A stretch of DNA of 64,000 bases from Sipunculus nudus (taxonomy: Eukaryota > Annelida > Sipuncula > Golfingiida > Sipunculidae): positions 28,945,519-29,009,518 of the forward strand of contig CM049306.1 in the NCBI GenBank assembly GCA_026874595.1, written 5' to 3'. Each line of letters starts with the position of its first letter. Positions within the stretch are counted from its first letter, which is position 1. The notes under the pieces were generated by a model, which saw nothing but the letters and a program-made list of their open reading frames with translations, ran no database searches and was not told the DNA's origin. This document shows, one piece after another, positions 49,871-61,035 of this stretch. A program made the translations under genes and the position numbers.

Positions 49871-51186
49871 AAAATTAAAGATCTGCTCAGGTAATAAAAA
49901 ATGCTCAATGGCAAAATTTGTTAAAATGATAAATAATCAGTTTTAAAAATTAATTTGAAGTGACCTGATTATTATGCTTTTTTAATACTGTTGAATCTAC
50001 TGAAAGGAGTGGTAAACCCAATGTAAGATTGAACAGGGATAATAACTCACCTCACCTCAATTTTTATGGAAATATTGCCTGGCCATTAAATGCTATATGA
50101 GCAATATAAATTTATAATAAACTGTTTGATCTAATACATTAAATGGTTAATGTAATGAGATGACTTGAGCATAAAATTTATTGGTGCCATGACGGAATGC
50201 CATATGCTGACACAAGTGTTATCAATAATATTAAGCCAAAAACAAATCTTGGACATTAATATAACGGGATGAGTTAGCTGATCTGTCCACACAGCTGGGG
50301 ACTGCCCAGGCTTTTCCAGATGCTGTCAGTGATATTAGGTGATGGCCAGCTCCCAGTGTTCAGCAGCATGGCCAAGCTGTCAGGACCGGCTGGGGCTGGG
50401 ATAATGAATGAGCACATGTTCTCCACTTGCTGTGTTGAACAATAGTCCCTGAAAGGCCACATGTATTTGTCATGCCATCAGGGAAAGTCTTCATTACTCA
50501 CAGGTTATCACGTGTTTATTCCTTCTCCTGGTCTGGTGCTTGATGGATCAAACTTTGGCAATATTTAAGTTTGGTCATGTCAGTTAGGGCGATGAAGGGC
50601 TATCAGGTGCTTCAGACATGGTCTCCCTCCACGCTTAGCAGTGCATGATAAATGACTGTAACAAGCCATGTTGGTAACATACTAATCCCTCGCTCAGGGT
50701 CCTGTCACTGCCTGACTGACATTGATATATATGGCTTGGGGGTAATGCTTTACTAATAAAATTATGGCCAACCAGCCAAGCCTACAAAGTGGTGACTCTC
50801 TGTGAGTTTATAAAATCACTGGTGTGAACTTAACTTCTAGGTAAAAAGAAAACCATCATCAATCAATTAATTCAGTTGCTGCTGTAATGTCCAGTGTGCA
50901 GGGCCTGAGGTTGCAAGTTAAATCTCTCGCAAGTCATTCAACAAATCTCCCAAGTCAAGTTTGAGTAGACATGTGCTTGTCTGAAGTAATACAGCTGAAG
51001 ACCTGATCAGGCCTGCCAAAGATAAAGGACCAGAAAAAAAGTGCTCCAGAAAAAGAGAGTAGCCTGCTTTGATAAGAAGAGTATAAAAGCATAAAATTAG
51101 GTACAACTTTCCACTCATCTCCCTCATTATTCATCACAGACTGAAAAAATAAATATGTTTCACATTCTACTCATGGATATAAAACT
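49871..51186. other. Non-coding stretch
   Basis: No gene or repeat recognised. The interval 50270-50480 is GC-richer and unique-looking. Confidence 0.4.
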
Positions 51187-52739
51187 ATATATATACAGTG
51201 ATGCCACTTTGGACTTAATGGAAAAATGTATAAAACTGTCTGAAATAAGTATGAAAAAAAGGTAAAAATCAATGCCAAACAGTGCAATTTATGTACAGTT
51301 TTACAGCATGTGATACTTTAAACAAGCTTCAGTTATGGCAGTATATATACATTCCATATATCCAGTGATTCTGTAAAACACCAGCAAGATCACAGAAAAA
51401 ACAAGGGACCTATGGGTCACGGCGCTCAGCTGTTATATATGATAAAAAAATATGATTTAGGAATGAGGCATATGCTGGTTTGGTGTGGTAATAAATATAA
51501 GCTTTATTATGAATTGTTGGTGTTTAGCTTATGTATGATTATGATATTATCTTTGGAGACAGGGAAGAGGATTGATTTCATTTATTTTATTAACAAATGG
51601 AGTACTATTGTCACACAGATTTTGACTTGGCCATATAACTTATAAGCAGAACATATGATATAAGAGTTTAACTATTTATTAAAAAAAATTACAAATATCG
51701 TCCCAAATATAATTTTTTATTAAAAATAATAAGAGAATCTTATGATTTTTTAAAATGAAATATAACTGAAATGATTACTAAAATAATATTAAAGAATATA
51801 ATCATGAATGCATTCATGAATTCATTTTGAAAGTATTTGCATTGGTATTCATATACTTTCATTTTTACCTGAATTCCAATTCTTTATGCAAGACATTTTA
51901 TAATGGAGTACATATTCATATTCGTATTTAAATACAATTGCAAAGTTTTCCCACCATTACTGGCATTTATTCAGTTTTCACCAAACAATTCTGTTGAGAA
52001 TCCAGAATATACAAAATTCACACATTTAAATTATGATCAAAAGTACCTGGTTTTATGGCTTTTATTTATATTAAAAAAAAAAAATGTAATATATTCATTT
52101 TGGACTAATTTCACATCAATGTACACACTAGACACAGTAGGAATCTAGATTAATAATATCAACTGCATCTTTGTCTATCATTAATTTCCTTCATATGATC
52201 CCTAATGATTAGTAATGAATAATATGATTTACTTTTTTATCATTAAAATTGAACTGAAAAATACCATAGGTGACTGCATGGTGTTATTTGGAGTACGTGA
52301 CATTCTATCCATCAATACAAGATTCTTTTATCATCAGTAACAGCAAGTTGATTTCCTGTTATTATAAACTAACAAATTCTTTTTTATTTTTCTTTAATTT
52401 GTTATTAAAAAACAATAAAAATTTATTTATTTATTGTTAATTGTTATGTTGTTGGTTAAAACTACTAGATGAGTTGGGTTGGACACCTGGATCAACTGTG
52501 GCTGGCCATAAGCTGCCTACCTGCAACAGTGTATGGCTCGCCTCAAGCATGCATAATTTGCTGAAAGTTCAACAAGGTCAACATACAGGTGACTCAAGAG
52601 GGGCTGGAGAGAGTTAAGGTCTGACATGGTCTCATAAAAACATTAATAAAAGCTACAATTTTTGGCCAATTTCTTTCAGCTTTCTAAACTAAAAAGCTGA
52701 AATCCTTGTGTGCATGATATGAAAATTATATCAACCGTG

Positions 52740-53272
52740 CTCACAGGAAACAAATGTGCCATGGTCAAAGTTGGGCAAAATTTAAGGTACTAATTTTATA
52801 TTTATACTAATTACATATAAAATTTGAAAAATTCAGGACTAATTTGGGGTATTCAATTGAATCTTGATTAAATAATGTTACATCCCTGGCAAAAAAACTC
52901 TAGCTTCAGCAATCCCCTTGTTAAGGGAGTAAATATATTTCTTGATTTTTTACATAGTGCATTATGTTTGGGCCCATAACTTAAAACAATCACGCAATAC
53001 TGGCATCATTTCTGGCATATGCATAGAGAATGTATAGAAAAATATGTATATTATATATGATTAAAGTCACATCAGTGGTTTTGATATTAGGCAGTCTTGA
53101 AGTGTAACAATAGGTTTTTAATGGAAAAATGAAGTTTTTCATTAATATCTCGAAGGTATTAAGTCCTAGTGACCAAATTCTTGGCATGGTAGGGAATTTT
53201 GGAGACATCTAATTGTATGCCAAATTTTAGGAACTGAGAGCTGAAGCTGGGGAGCTGAGCTCTTGAAAACTG
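52740..53272 (+). repeat. Helentron tail module, copy 3, degraded end
   Basis: Starts GTGCCATGGTCAAAGTTGGG and keeps the GGCAGTCTTGAAGTGT and GTGACCAAATT landmarks. It loses the microsatellite and ends near GGGGAGCTGAGCTCTTG (about 53255-53271), an altered remnant of the hairpin. Confidence 0.8.
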
Positions 53273-53424
53273 CATAACACTAGCTTGATGTAAACAATTT
53301 GTTACATGGTGCTTGAAAACTTGAATAAAATCTACAGTTTTTTATCAAGTAGTTTCAAATTTTTGGTGTTAACAGACAAAATGCTAACAAAAACATGCTG
53401 AGAAAATTAAATCCACAGTACTTA

Positions 53425-54044
53425 CAGGAAAAAAACGTGCCATGGTCAAAGTTGGGCAAAATTTAAGGTACCAATTTTTTATTTTTGTTAATATTTTAAA
53501 AAATTTTAAAGATTTTGATCTAATTTTGGGTATACAATTTAATTTGGATAAATTAAAGTTATATTACTGGAAAAAAAGTCCATAGCTTTAACAAGTTTTG
53601 TGTTAAGTGATCAAATATCTTTCCTGATTTTTTACAAAATGCATTATGTTTGGGCCCATAACTTTTTTAAATTATATAATACAGACATAATTTCTGGCAT
53701 GTACATAGGAACCATATAGAGGATTATTTATGGTAAATATGAGGAAAAACAGATGAGTGGTTTTGATATTAGGCAGTCCTGAAGTGTGAAAATAGGATTT
53801 TAATAAAAAATTGAGGTTTTTCCTTAATTTCTCAAAGGAACGAAGTCGCAAAGACCCAGTTTTCGGCTTGGTAGGAGATCTTTGGGACATCTAACATTAT
53901 GCTGAATTTTGGATTCCTAGGTCTTACGGTTTCAAAACGTGCCACATCTACGGACGGACGGACGGACGGACGGACAGACGGACGGACGACGGACAATGGA
54001 CCACGACTATAGCTCAGATGACTTATAGTCAGCTGAGCTAAAAA
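53425..54044 (+). repeat. Helentron tail module, copy 4, complete
   Basis: Runs from ACGTGCCATGGTCAAAGTTG to a pure (ACGG)n microsatellite at about 53950-53995 and the hairpin AGCTCAGATGACT-TAT-AGTCAGCTGAGCT (54011-54039), then AAAAA. The clean microsatellite and hairpin suggest the youngest tail in the window. Confidence 0.87.
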
Positions 54045-54285
54045 TCATCGCTCATAAAGCGTCTCTATCATGAAATATTGAAGGAGCATATGCTACTTTA
54101 CTCAATTGTTTAAGGCAAACAGCCTATATTTTCCACCTGGAGAGGATGATTTTAGCAAAAAAAATAATAAAAAAAGTATTAACCCCTGAAAAAGTATGAA
54201 AAAGTATAAAAAGAAGTCTTGCCTGAAAAAAAGTATGTGACTTTTAAAAAAGTATAGAGTGGCAGCACTGTATATATATATAGGC

Positions 54286-54756
54286 CTATAGAGATATATA
54301 TATATATATATAATGTATTTGCAAGGTCCACATAGCTCTGCATGAAAACAAGGACCTTTTCACCATGCTTCAATACATGCTGATGCACACAAACGGATAG
54401 TAAAGTGTGCCATTCTTGTTCTGTACTGGACTGTATTTGACAAGTAATATAACATCTCAGAGTTATGTGTCATTTACAGTAGATTTAAAAAGGTAACTTA
54501 AAAAAGAGCAGTTTGCCAAGCCTGAGTATTAGAGTACAATCTTAGAACTCTTTTAATGATCAAAAAAGGGGAGGGGGAGGGGTGCTGCCAAAAAAAGATT
54601 GTAAAAACTATATAAAACTGTATTTGCATGCAAAGACATCATATCAAGATGTCATACTGCAATACTAATATATAAGAACTATAGACCTGGATGCTGAAGA
54701 GAGCTCAGAAGCTGTACACAGTATATGAAATACATGGGATATAACAGAATAAATAC
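54286..54756. other. Non-coding stretch with (TA)n
   Basis: Contains the end of a (TA)n run (about 54293-54312) and a purine-rich GGGGAGGGGGAGGGG stretch near 54569. No gene seen. Confidence 0.45.
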
Positions 54757-55345
54757 CTATTGGAAGCTGTTATATGTGGCATGCTGATGGCTGTAATAGG
54801 TCAATATTGCACCAGACAGACCAGAAGGGGGACTGTTGGCAGTATAAATATGGTCTAAATTCATAGGGTTCCAGTGTTTGTTGTTGGAGAACTGATCTGT
54901 TGTGTGTAACCAACCTGTGCACTGCAGTGTTAGAAATGGGATATCAGGCGTCTTTGGTAAATGTTGGTTAAAGTCACCAGCAATAACAGTGTTTATATAT
55001 ATACATGTGGTAGTACAGATATAATCTCTGAGATGGCTCTGTTGCACTCAGATTTTGTGATCTTTGGTGATGCAAAGATAACACAGACCAAAACTCTTGG
55101 ACTGCTAAGTGCAATGCAGTCAGCATCCTATGGCGCTGGAGAGAGGTCAATTCTTGTAAAGTTAATATTGTCTTTTACATAAATTGCAGCACCTCCTCTT
55201 GGAAGACTGGCAGTCACTGGTTTGTGAAATCCTTTGAACATAAACTTTTCAAGTATTGTATTACACAATATCAGTGAAAAAAAGTTTCCTAGAGACCTAT
55301 TACATGTGCATTCATCAAATCAACATTTGTTTTCAAATCTTTAAA
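54757..55345 (-). pseudogene. Orphan endonuclease domain of a Helentron-like element
   Basis: On the minus strand, a broken frame reads ILEKFMFKGFHKPVTASLPR (about 55260-55200), then GGAAIYVKDNINFTRIDL, a stop near 55135, VCVIFASPKITKSECNRAI, and a further frame (55047-54757) with VIAGDFNQHLPKTPDIPFL (GDFN at 54967-54978), NPMNLDHIYTANSP and SHQHATY where SDHHA is usual. These are the motifs of an endonuclease/exonuclease/phosphatase fold. It is a different lineage from the copy at 32590: the two share motifs, not sequence. No helicase or reverse transcriptase flanks it, so it could come from a Helentron or a non-LTR retroelement; the former fits the neighbourhood better. Non-functional. Confidence 0.68.
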
Positions 55346-55355
55346 ATGTGCAGGA

Positions 55356-57005
55356 AGAGAACAAAATCCAATCAAAACCCTTGGTGCTATTGTGCTAACA
55401 CACAAATGATGTCTGAAGTCTACTGTGACTTGACCTTAAGTCAAGGTCATAAGCAAACCAGATACTATTACACAAACTGATGAATTATGCATGGTTTGGT
55501 TCTGATGAATAATAGAGGAGCCAATAGCAATGATAAAGGTATCCTGTCTGACCAAGTTTCATGACTTAATTAGGTCAGAATGACCTTATTTCAGAAAACT
55601 ATGTGATATCAGAATGATACATTACTGATACACAAGAATATTTGATAATTTGCCTAAGATCGACTAAAGCCACTTTTCCATGATATTGAGTCATTTGTGG
55701 AAATGCAATTGTGCTAATAAATTGAACAAATATAGGTCAAGGTCAACCAAAAGTTATCAGTCTGAGAGAGTCATTAGTCAATGCTTTCCACTAAATTATA
55801 ACAAAATCCAATCAAAACTCTTGATGCTATCACACTGACAAACCAATAATTCCCAAAGTCTACTGTGACTTAACTGACCTTGAGAGCATGTGTCAAGGTC
55901 ATGAGCAAAATGGGTACTTTTACGCGAACTGATGAATAATGCATGGTTTGGTCCATGCAATTCTGATGAATAATAGACGAACTAATAGAATTTATATAAG
56001 CATGCTGTCTGACCTAGTTTTATGGCTAAATCATGTAAGAGAGACCCAATTTCAGATAGCTATGTGGAATTAGTATGATGCAATACTGATATACAGGATT
56101 CTTTAACTGTATGACTTAAGCTGGCCATACACGAGGTGACATGTCGCGCGACATGTCGCAGAACACGAATGTTCTGCGACATGTTGCACAACAAGAACAG
56201 TCCATACACACAGCGACATGTTCTGCGACATGTCCTGCAAAACTATGATAAAAACTACATGCACCGAACATAACTTTCAGGTTTCAACGAAATAACACAA
56301 TTAATCAATATAAGTGCAAGTGACGAAAAATGTATTCTGCCTAGGACATATTTCATCTTGTTTCTCTTTATTAATATAGATATATAAGAAAAATAGGCAT
56401 AGGTATTCTGGGATAGCTACACAATTTCTTCTGAGTTTTCTGTTGACTGGGCAAACACACACACATATATATATAGCACCCTAATCAGACACAGTGAAAC
56501 CATGGACGGTCACATTATCAATGGATAACATGATCAATCGTTATATATATAACTATTATTTGTTGGCTTTTCCCAACACTTGGCCTGATGTTGCGCGACA
56601 AGTCGCAGGAAAAAGAAACATGTTCCTTCTTCTGCGACATGTTGTGCAACCCATGAAAACGTGCGACTAACCCCCATACACGGTGCGACTTGTCGTGGAA
56701 CAAGCATGTTCTGCCACTTGTCTCGCGACATGTCGCCTCGTGTATGGCCGGCTTAAGATACACCTGAAACCACTTTTTGATGATATTAAGTCACTGGTTA
56801 AAATGCCAAAGTGCTAATAAATTGCGCAAATATGGGTCAAAGTCAACCAAAAGTTGATCAATTTGAGAGAGTCATTATTTGATGCCTTCCACAAAATAAG
56901 AGCAAAATCCAATCATAACCCTTGGTGCTGTCGTGCTAACAAACAAACAATGCCCGAAGTCTACTGTGACTTGACCTTGAGAGCATACATCAAGGTCACA
57001 GCACC
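55356..57005 (+). repeat. ~440-bp tandem repeat, ~2.4 units, interrupted
   Basis: AAAATCCAATCAAAAC begins units at about 55364 and 55803, and (as AAAATCCAATCATAAC) at about 56898. Shared parts include GTCTACTGTGACTTGACCTT, TATGCATGGTTTGGT, GATGAATAATAGA, and TTGAGAGAGTCATTA. The third interval is longer because a 633-bp MITE plus a duplicated TTAA sits in it; without them the period is about 458. Non-coding. Confidence 0.85.
56120..56752. mobile_element. 633-bp MITE, TTAA duplication, stacked palindromes
   Basis: The left end GCTGGCCATACACGAGGTGA then CATGTCGCGCGACATGTCGC and the reverse complement of the right end (GCCGGCCATACACGAGGCGA, CATGTCGCGAGACA) match. TTAA flanks both sides (56116-56119, 56753-56756). 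Both end regions are packed with variants of the palindrome GCGACATGTCGC and TGTTCTGCGACATGT. No transposase is encoded. A TTAA duplication is the piggyBac signature, so a piggyBac-mobilised MITE is the likely class. Confidence 0.88.
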
Positions 57006-58776
57006 AGGAAAAATTGTTTTGCCTCAATAATAGAGAATTATGATATAATATTGATAGATGCCAGCATGTTTGAGGTATAAGCATTTTAAAAGTGTGGACA
57101 CCACCAAGACAGTAGGCTCCCTGATAGGGTGCTTAATAATAGAAATAAAGTGTAATTTTCAGTTACTCTTAAAAGAAAAAGAGATTTGACAGGACTGTTA
57201 TGAATATTTTTAACCATAGTTAAAGTGAATTAAAATATGTGGATTATTGCGGGTGCCTTGCCATGTGCATAACTTCTGGCCCATTGGAATGTCACACATC
57301 TGAGAGTTGCATATCTGAAAATTGCTTAAATGACTGTTGGACAGTCACTTGAATGGAAGTTGCGCATCTGGAAAGGAATCGATTCTTGCTACTGATTACA
57401 TGTGAACTTTTCAGCATCACCAGTTCACAATAAAACTACAGATAAAGTGGGGTTCAAATAAAGTGCAGCATGCACCAATGTACATTCCTGGATTGGTATC
57501 CCTAGCAATGATCAGCCAAGGTTTTCCTCAAAACGACACCTTATTTTTTATTGATTCACACCAATCTGTTCCTGCCAAGATCTCTCCATTCCACAGTAAA
57601 TAAAAACACTGAACCTATCACTGGTAAGATTGCACTGATCTTGTGAAGCGGGATGTGTGTTTCAGTCACGAACATTTCTGTCAAGGACGTTTCAGCCATG
57701 GATGTCATGGCTGGGGTGGATTTTTCAGCCAATATTTACTTTCACTGCATTATGCAGCATTTTACAGTTATATAACAAAGAGAAATTGTGTGGAATGCTG
57801 AGATAATACAAATAAAATACCAATACAATATAAATAAAAATAGCTGGCTATAAGAGCCAGGTATGGTTCAGTGTCATGTTGTAACTGAAAGTCATAAAAT
57901 GAGTATTTCATTAACATTTCTCTGTTTGTTAAATATACATATATGAATTATATCTCAACTTTCTTGTTGATACTTTTTAAATAATTATATTTAGTTTCTG
58001 TATGTTTTACTGGGTACAGGCACTGCTAAGCAACATGATATGGTATGCACATGGCTGTTGCTAGAATCTCCTAGGTTGAACTCTTTTGCGAATGGATGGA
58101 CTTGGGCAATATTAACTGTGATGGAACTTTATGGTGATTTCTACCAAATTAATTTGCCAAACCTGCATTTGTGGTTTTCCATAATACAAACCTTCATGAT
58201 CTCACTGAATTAGTAATGTTGTTAACAGGTAGATGGCAAGAATACACCTTCAAGTCAGCTCTGATAACTGTACCTGATGACTGAATCAATCAAAACAGCA
58301 TCACCTTCCTGAGCTTAGTTAACTTCAGATACTCCCAAAGTAATAAGAAGTATAAAGCATTATTACAGGTATATCCATGCAACAAAGTATTGCACTTTTC
58401 TGTGGCAAAGAAGTTACAACCTGGCTGGCAGGTCTATATTATAAACGAGTCAATACTACACACTAAAATATATTTTCTATACAAGTAATTCTGCATACAA
58501 ATATATACTGGTACAATAATTTTACTCTCACACAGTTTTGGTAGTCCTGTTAGGGTAATTATCAACCAAACATGTACAATAAGTTTTATTTTTATCTTTT
58601 AATTGTTCAGGGAAAGAGGTATATGCTTCAGTCGCAGAAGAACACTTGAACTTTTTAATTATTCTGCCCACATGAGTTCAAAATGCAGCTTCTTCAATTC
58701 ATACTCTTGATTTTCTGGTATAAGGGTTTTAATAGACAGTACAAATGCTTGAATTCCCAAGCATGTGTAGGACCAA
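57006..58776. other. Non-coding stretch
   Basis: No gene or element recognised. Confidence 0.4.
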
Positions 58777-59111
58777 GGCCCCCCCCCCCCCAAAAAAAAA
58801 AGGATTGGTTCTCAGGCACCTTTTTCAGAAATCAATATGCGAGGGCAATTTTTCTGTTTAGCTATTTTGTATGTTTTGATTAAAAATGTTATATGATCAG
58901 GGAAAAGCATGATAATAAGAGAATTGTCTTGCTAATCTAGTAAAAGCACTACATAACAAAGGAAATCTTATCAAAATTGTATTATTTTATCTTTGTGAAA
59001 GAAATGTCTGAGCGACTGGAACCCAAAATTGTTAGTTTCTTTAGAAAAAAAAAAATAAAAAGTTTTGATGCGGGGGGGTTAAAATTGATGCGCACAGTGC
59101 CTTTTTTTGCC
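58777..59111 (-). mobile_element. MITE copy 3 of the GGTTCTCAGGCAC family
   Basis: About 335 bp, in the opposite orientation to the copies at 10777 and 10993: GGTTCTCAGGCACCTTTTTC lies near the left and GATGCGGGGGGGTTAAAATT near the right. A 13-base C-run (58779-58791) lies in its left TIR. The flanking TWA duplication is not clean (CAA versus TAA). Confidence 0.8.
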
Positions 59112-60009
59112 TAATACCTCATTTTTTTCTATAAAAAAAAACTTTCATAAGATCACTTGGCATGCTGCAATGCCTGACCTATGTTTTTATTCAAAGGAAG
59201 CAGATATTCTGGATTATCTCAAGAAATATACCAGCTAGTGTGTTGATACAACAGGTAATTACTGTAATAGAAAATAAAAGAAAAAGGAAAAAATACTCTA
59301 GCAGATAACAAAAACAAACTAATACTGTGTGGGGTAAATAAAGGATTTTGAAAAAGGTGTCTGAAGATGTGACAGTGTCCTGTGTAGGATGTACATGTGT
59401 AAAGTTGCTGCAGAGATTTTCTGCCTTATGAAACAGAATGAGACCATCAGTGTCTACAGGAGTGTTTTAATGCACAAGGTAAATGAGGAAAGCCTGGTCT
59501 GGTGGGTATGCAGCCTTATAATGGGCAGTCTGCTCGCCAGCATGTAAGCACAGTCAATATCTATGTGGACAGTGCTGGGCACACCCATCAGTGTTAGTCT
59601 AACCACAGACTGATGGAGGTGTATAAGCGAGCTCCAGCATTCCTCCAGCACTGCATCATCAGCTTAAGTCTTCCATCAGTTTACCTGCCTGGCTGCTAAT
59701 AACCACTGTGAGTACTAGATTTTTCTTAATGACCAAAGTATCATCACCACAAGGCAAAAACTGTTTTAACAAGGTATGGTTAATCACACCGATGGCTCTA
59801 ACACATTTTCAAACTCAAACGTGGTGGTACTTTTTTAGTGTACAAATGCTGTAATGAAGGAGCTCTTACTATTTTCAGAAGCATTTTTTTTACAAAGACT
59901 GCCATCAGTTTCAAGGCTTTTACGCCCTGTTTTATGAAAATTATATAACAAAAATATATGAAATACTGATTAATGGCTAAAATATTGGAGGTTCATATGA
60001 AATATGCTA
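59112..60009. other. Non-coding stretch
   Basis: No gene or element recognised. Confidence 0.4.
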
Positions 60010-61035
60010 CCTTAAAAAATACAAGGGCTTCATGTCATAAATAGTATCCTGCCATGTGTTTCACTTGGAAAGTGTGGCATCAGTGATACCCAAATATCCC
60101 CAAACCTTGGCAAGAACCCCTTTTAAATTCAAAATACTAGCAAAATACAAACTGGATTTTAATCAAGAAAATGCATGATTAGCTATTAAGTTGTCTTGAT
60201 GCCCCTATTTTAAATGGGAGCAATGGGGGATGCATTTTGTAACCTAGACAGATCTGAACAAGAGACCCTGGGGGACAGGTTGTCAAAAATAGGTGGCCTT
60301 CATGGTGATGGCAAAGAAATAAGCCTGCAACATATTATGCTAACAGCTCCTGTTGTGGCTGAGATATTTGGTACTAGATTCAACATCATGAATGCAAATA
60401 CCCTAAATCATAAAAATGTTTTTATTGGTTATATTTGGATTTGCACGAATAAGGCATTTTGAAAATAAATCTGTCAAGTCACACACATTTATTTTCCCTT
60501 AGTTGAAGATACAGTTGAAAATTATAGGATAGCTAAAATTTAAACATTTTTTATTTATTGAGGAATAAGCAGAAAATTCCATTTCACCTGACAGAGAGTG
60601 AAATGATTAAACATGTCTTAACAATTTGGTAATGATTGGACAGGTGATTCATAAAATAAAAGGTAAAAGATTTTGCAAAACGTATGAAAACACGTGAAAT
60701 CAGAAAACTTTATGATTATCACATTTCTAAGTCCTGTGCAAACATCAGTGCAACAATAATTCTATTCAATGTAGTATTTACTGAATTCCCCTAGGTCCAG
60801 GGAAATCCCTGCAAATTATGTGAAGGCTAAAGTGTTCACATATACTGACTTATCTCAAGGATAGTGGAAAAGACAATCCCAGAAAGTTAATAAACAGAAG
60901 TGGCACAATCTGCAGGTATGTGCTGAACGTGAACGTTAATTGGGTGAAGAAAGCAGCAGGGGTTTTAGAGATATTTAGTAAAAGAATGGGGTGGGACAGA
61001 CGCAGGACGGACGGGCAGACGTGGAGCCTTTTAGT
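60010..61035 (+). mobile_element. Interspersed repeat (family C) copy 2, uninterrupted
   Basis: Aligns with the two halves flanking the Helentron at 32222-34378. Across the equivalent point it reads GTGCAACAATAATTCTATTC without interruption (about 60750-60770). It has a GGACAGACGCAGGACGGACG microsatellite near its right end (about 60995-61020), which the first copy lacks in recognisable form. The plus-strand frame 60214-60462 has no domain and is not called. Confidence 0.78.

Larger units (their letters stand above)
51401..54044 (+). mobile_element. Helentron-type non-autonomous block
   Basis: The head at 51401 (ACAAGGGACCTATGGGTCAC then GGCGCTCAGCTG) is followed by AT-rich sequence without coding remnants, then two tail modules in tandem: 52740-53272 (degraded end) and 53425-54044 (complete end with hairpin). 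Either one element with a duplicated tail, or a head-to-tail pair with the second head lost. Confidence 0.6.
51187..54285. mobile_element. Possible TIR element split by Helentron block
   Basis: CTATATATATACAGTGATGC then CACTTT at 51187-51212 mirrors AGTGGCAGCACTGTATATAT at about 54261-54280. If real, the 51401-54044 block is nested in a small TIR element of roughly 0.45 kb. The arms are short and partly (TA)n, so the pairing could be coincidental. Confidence 0.3.
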
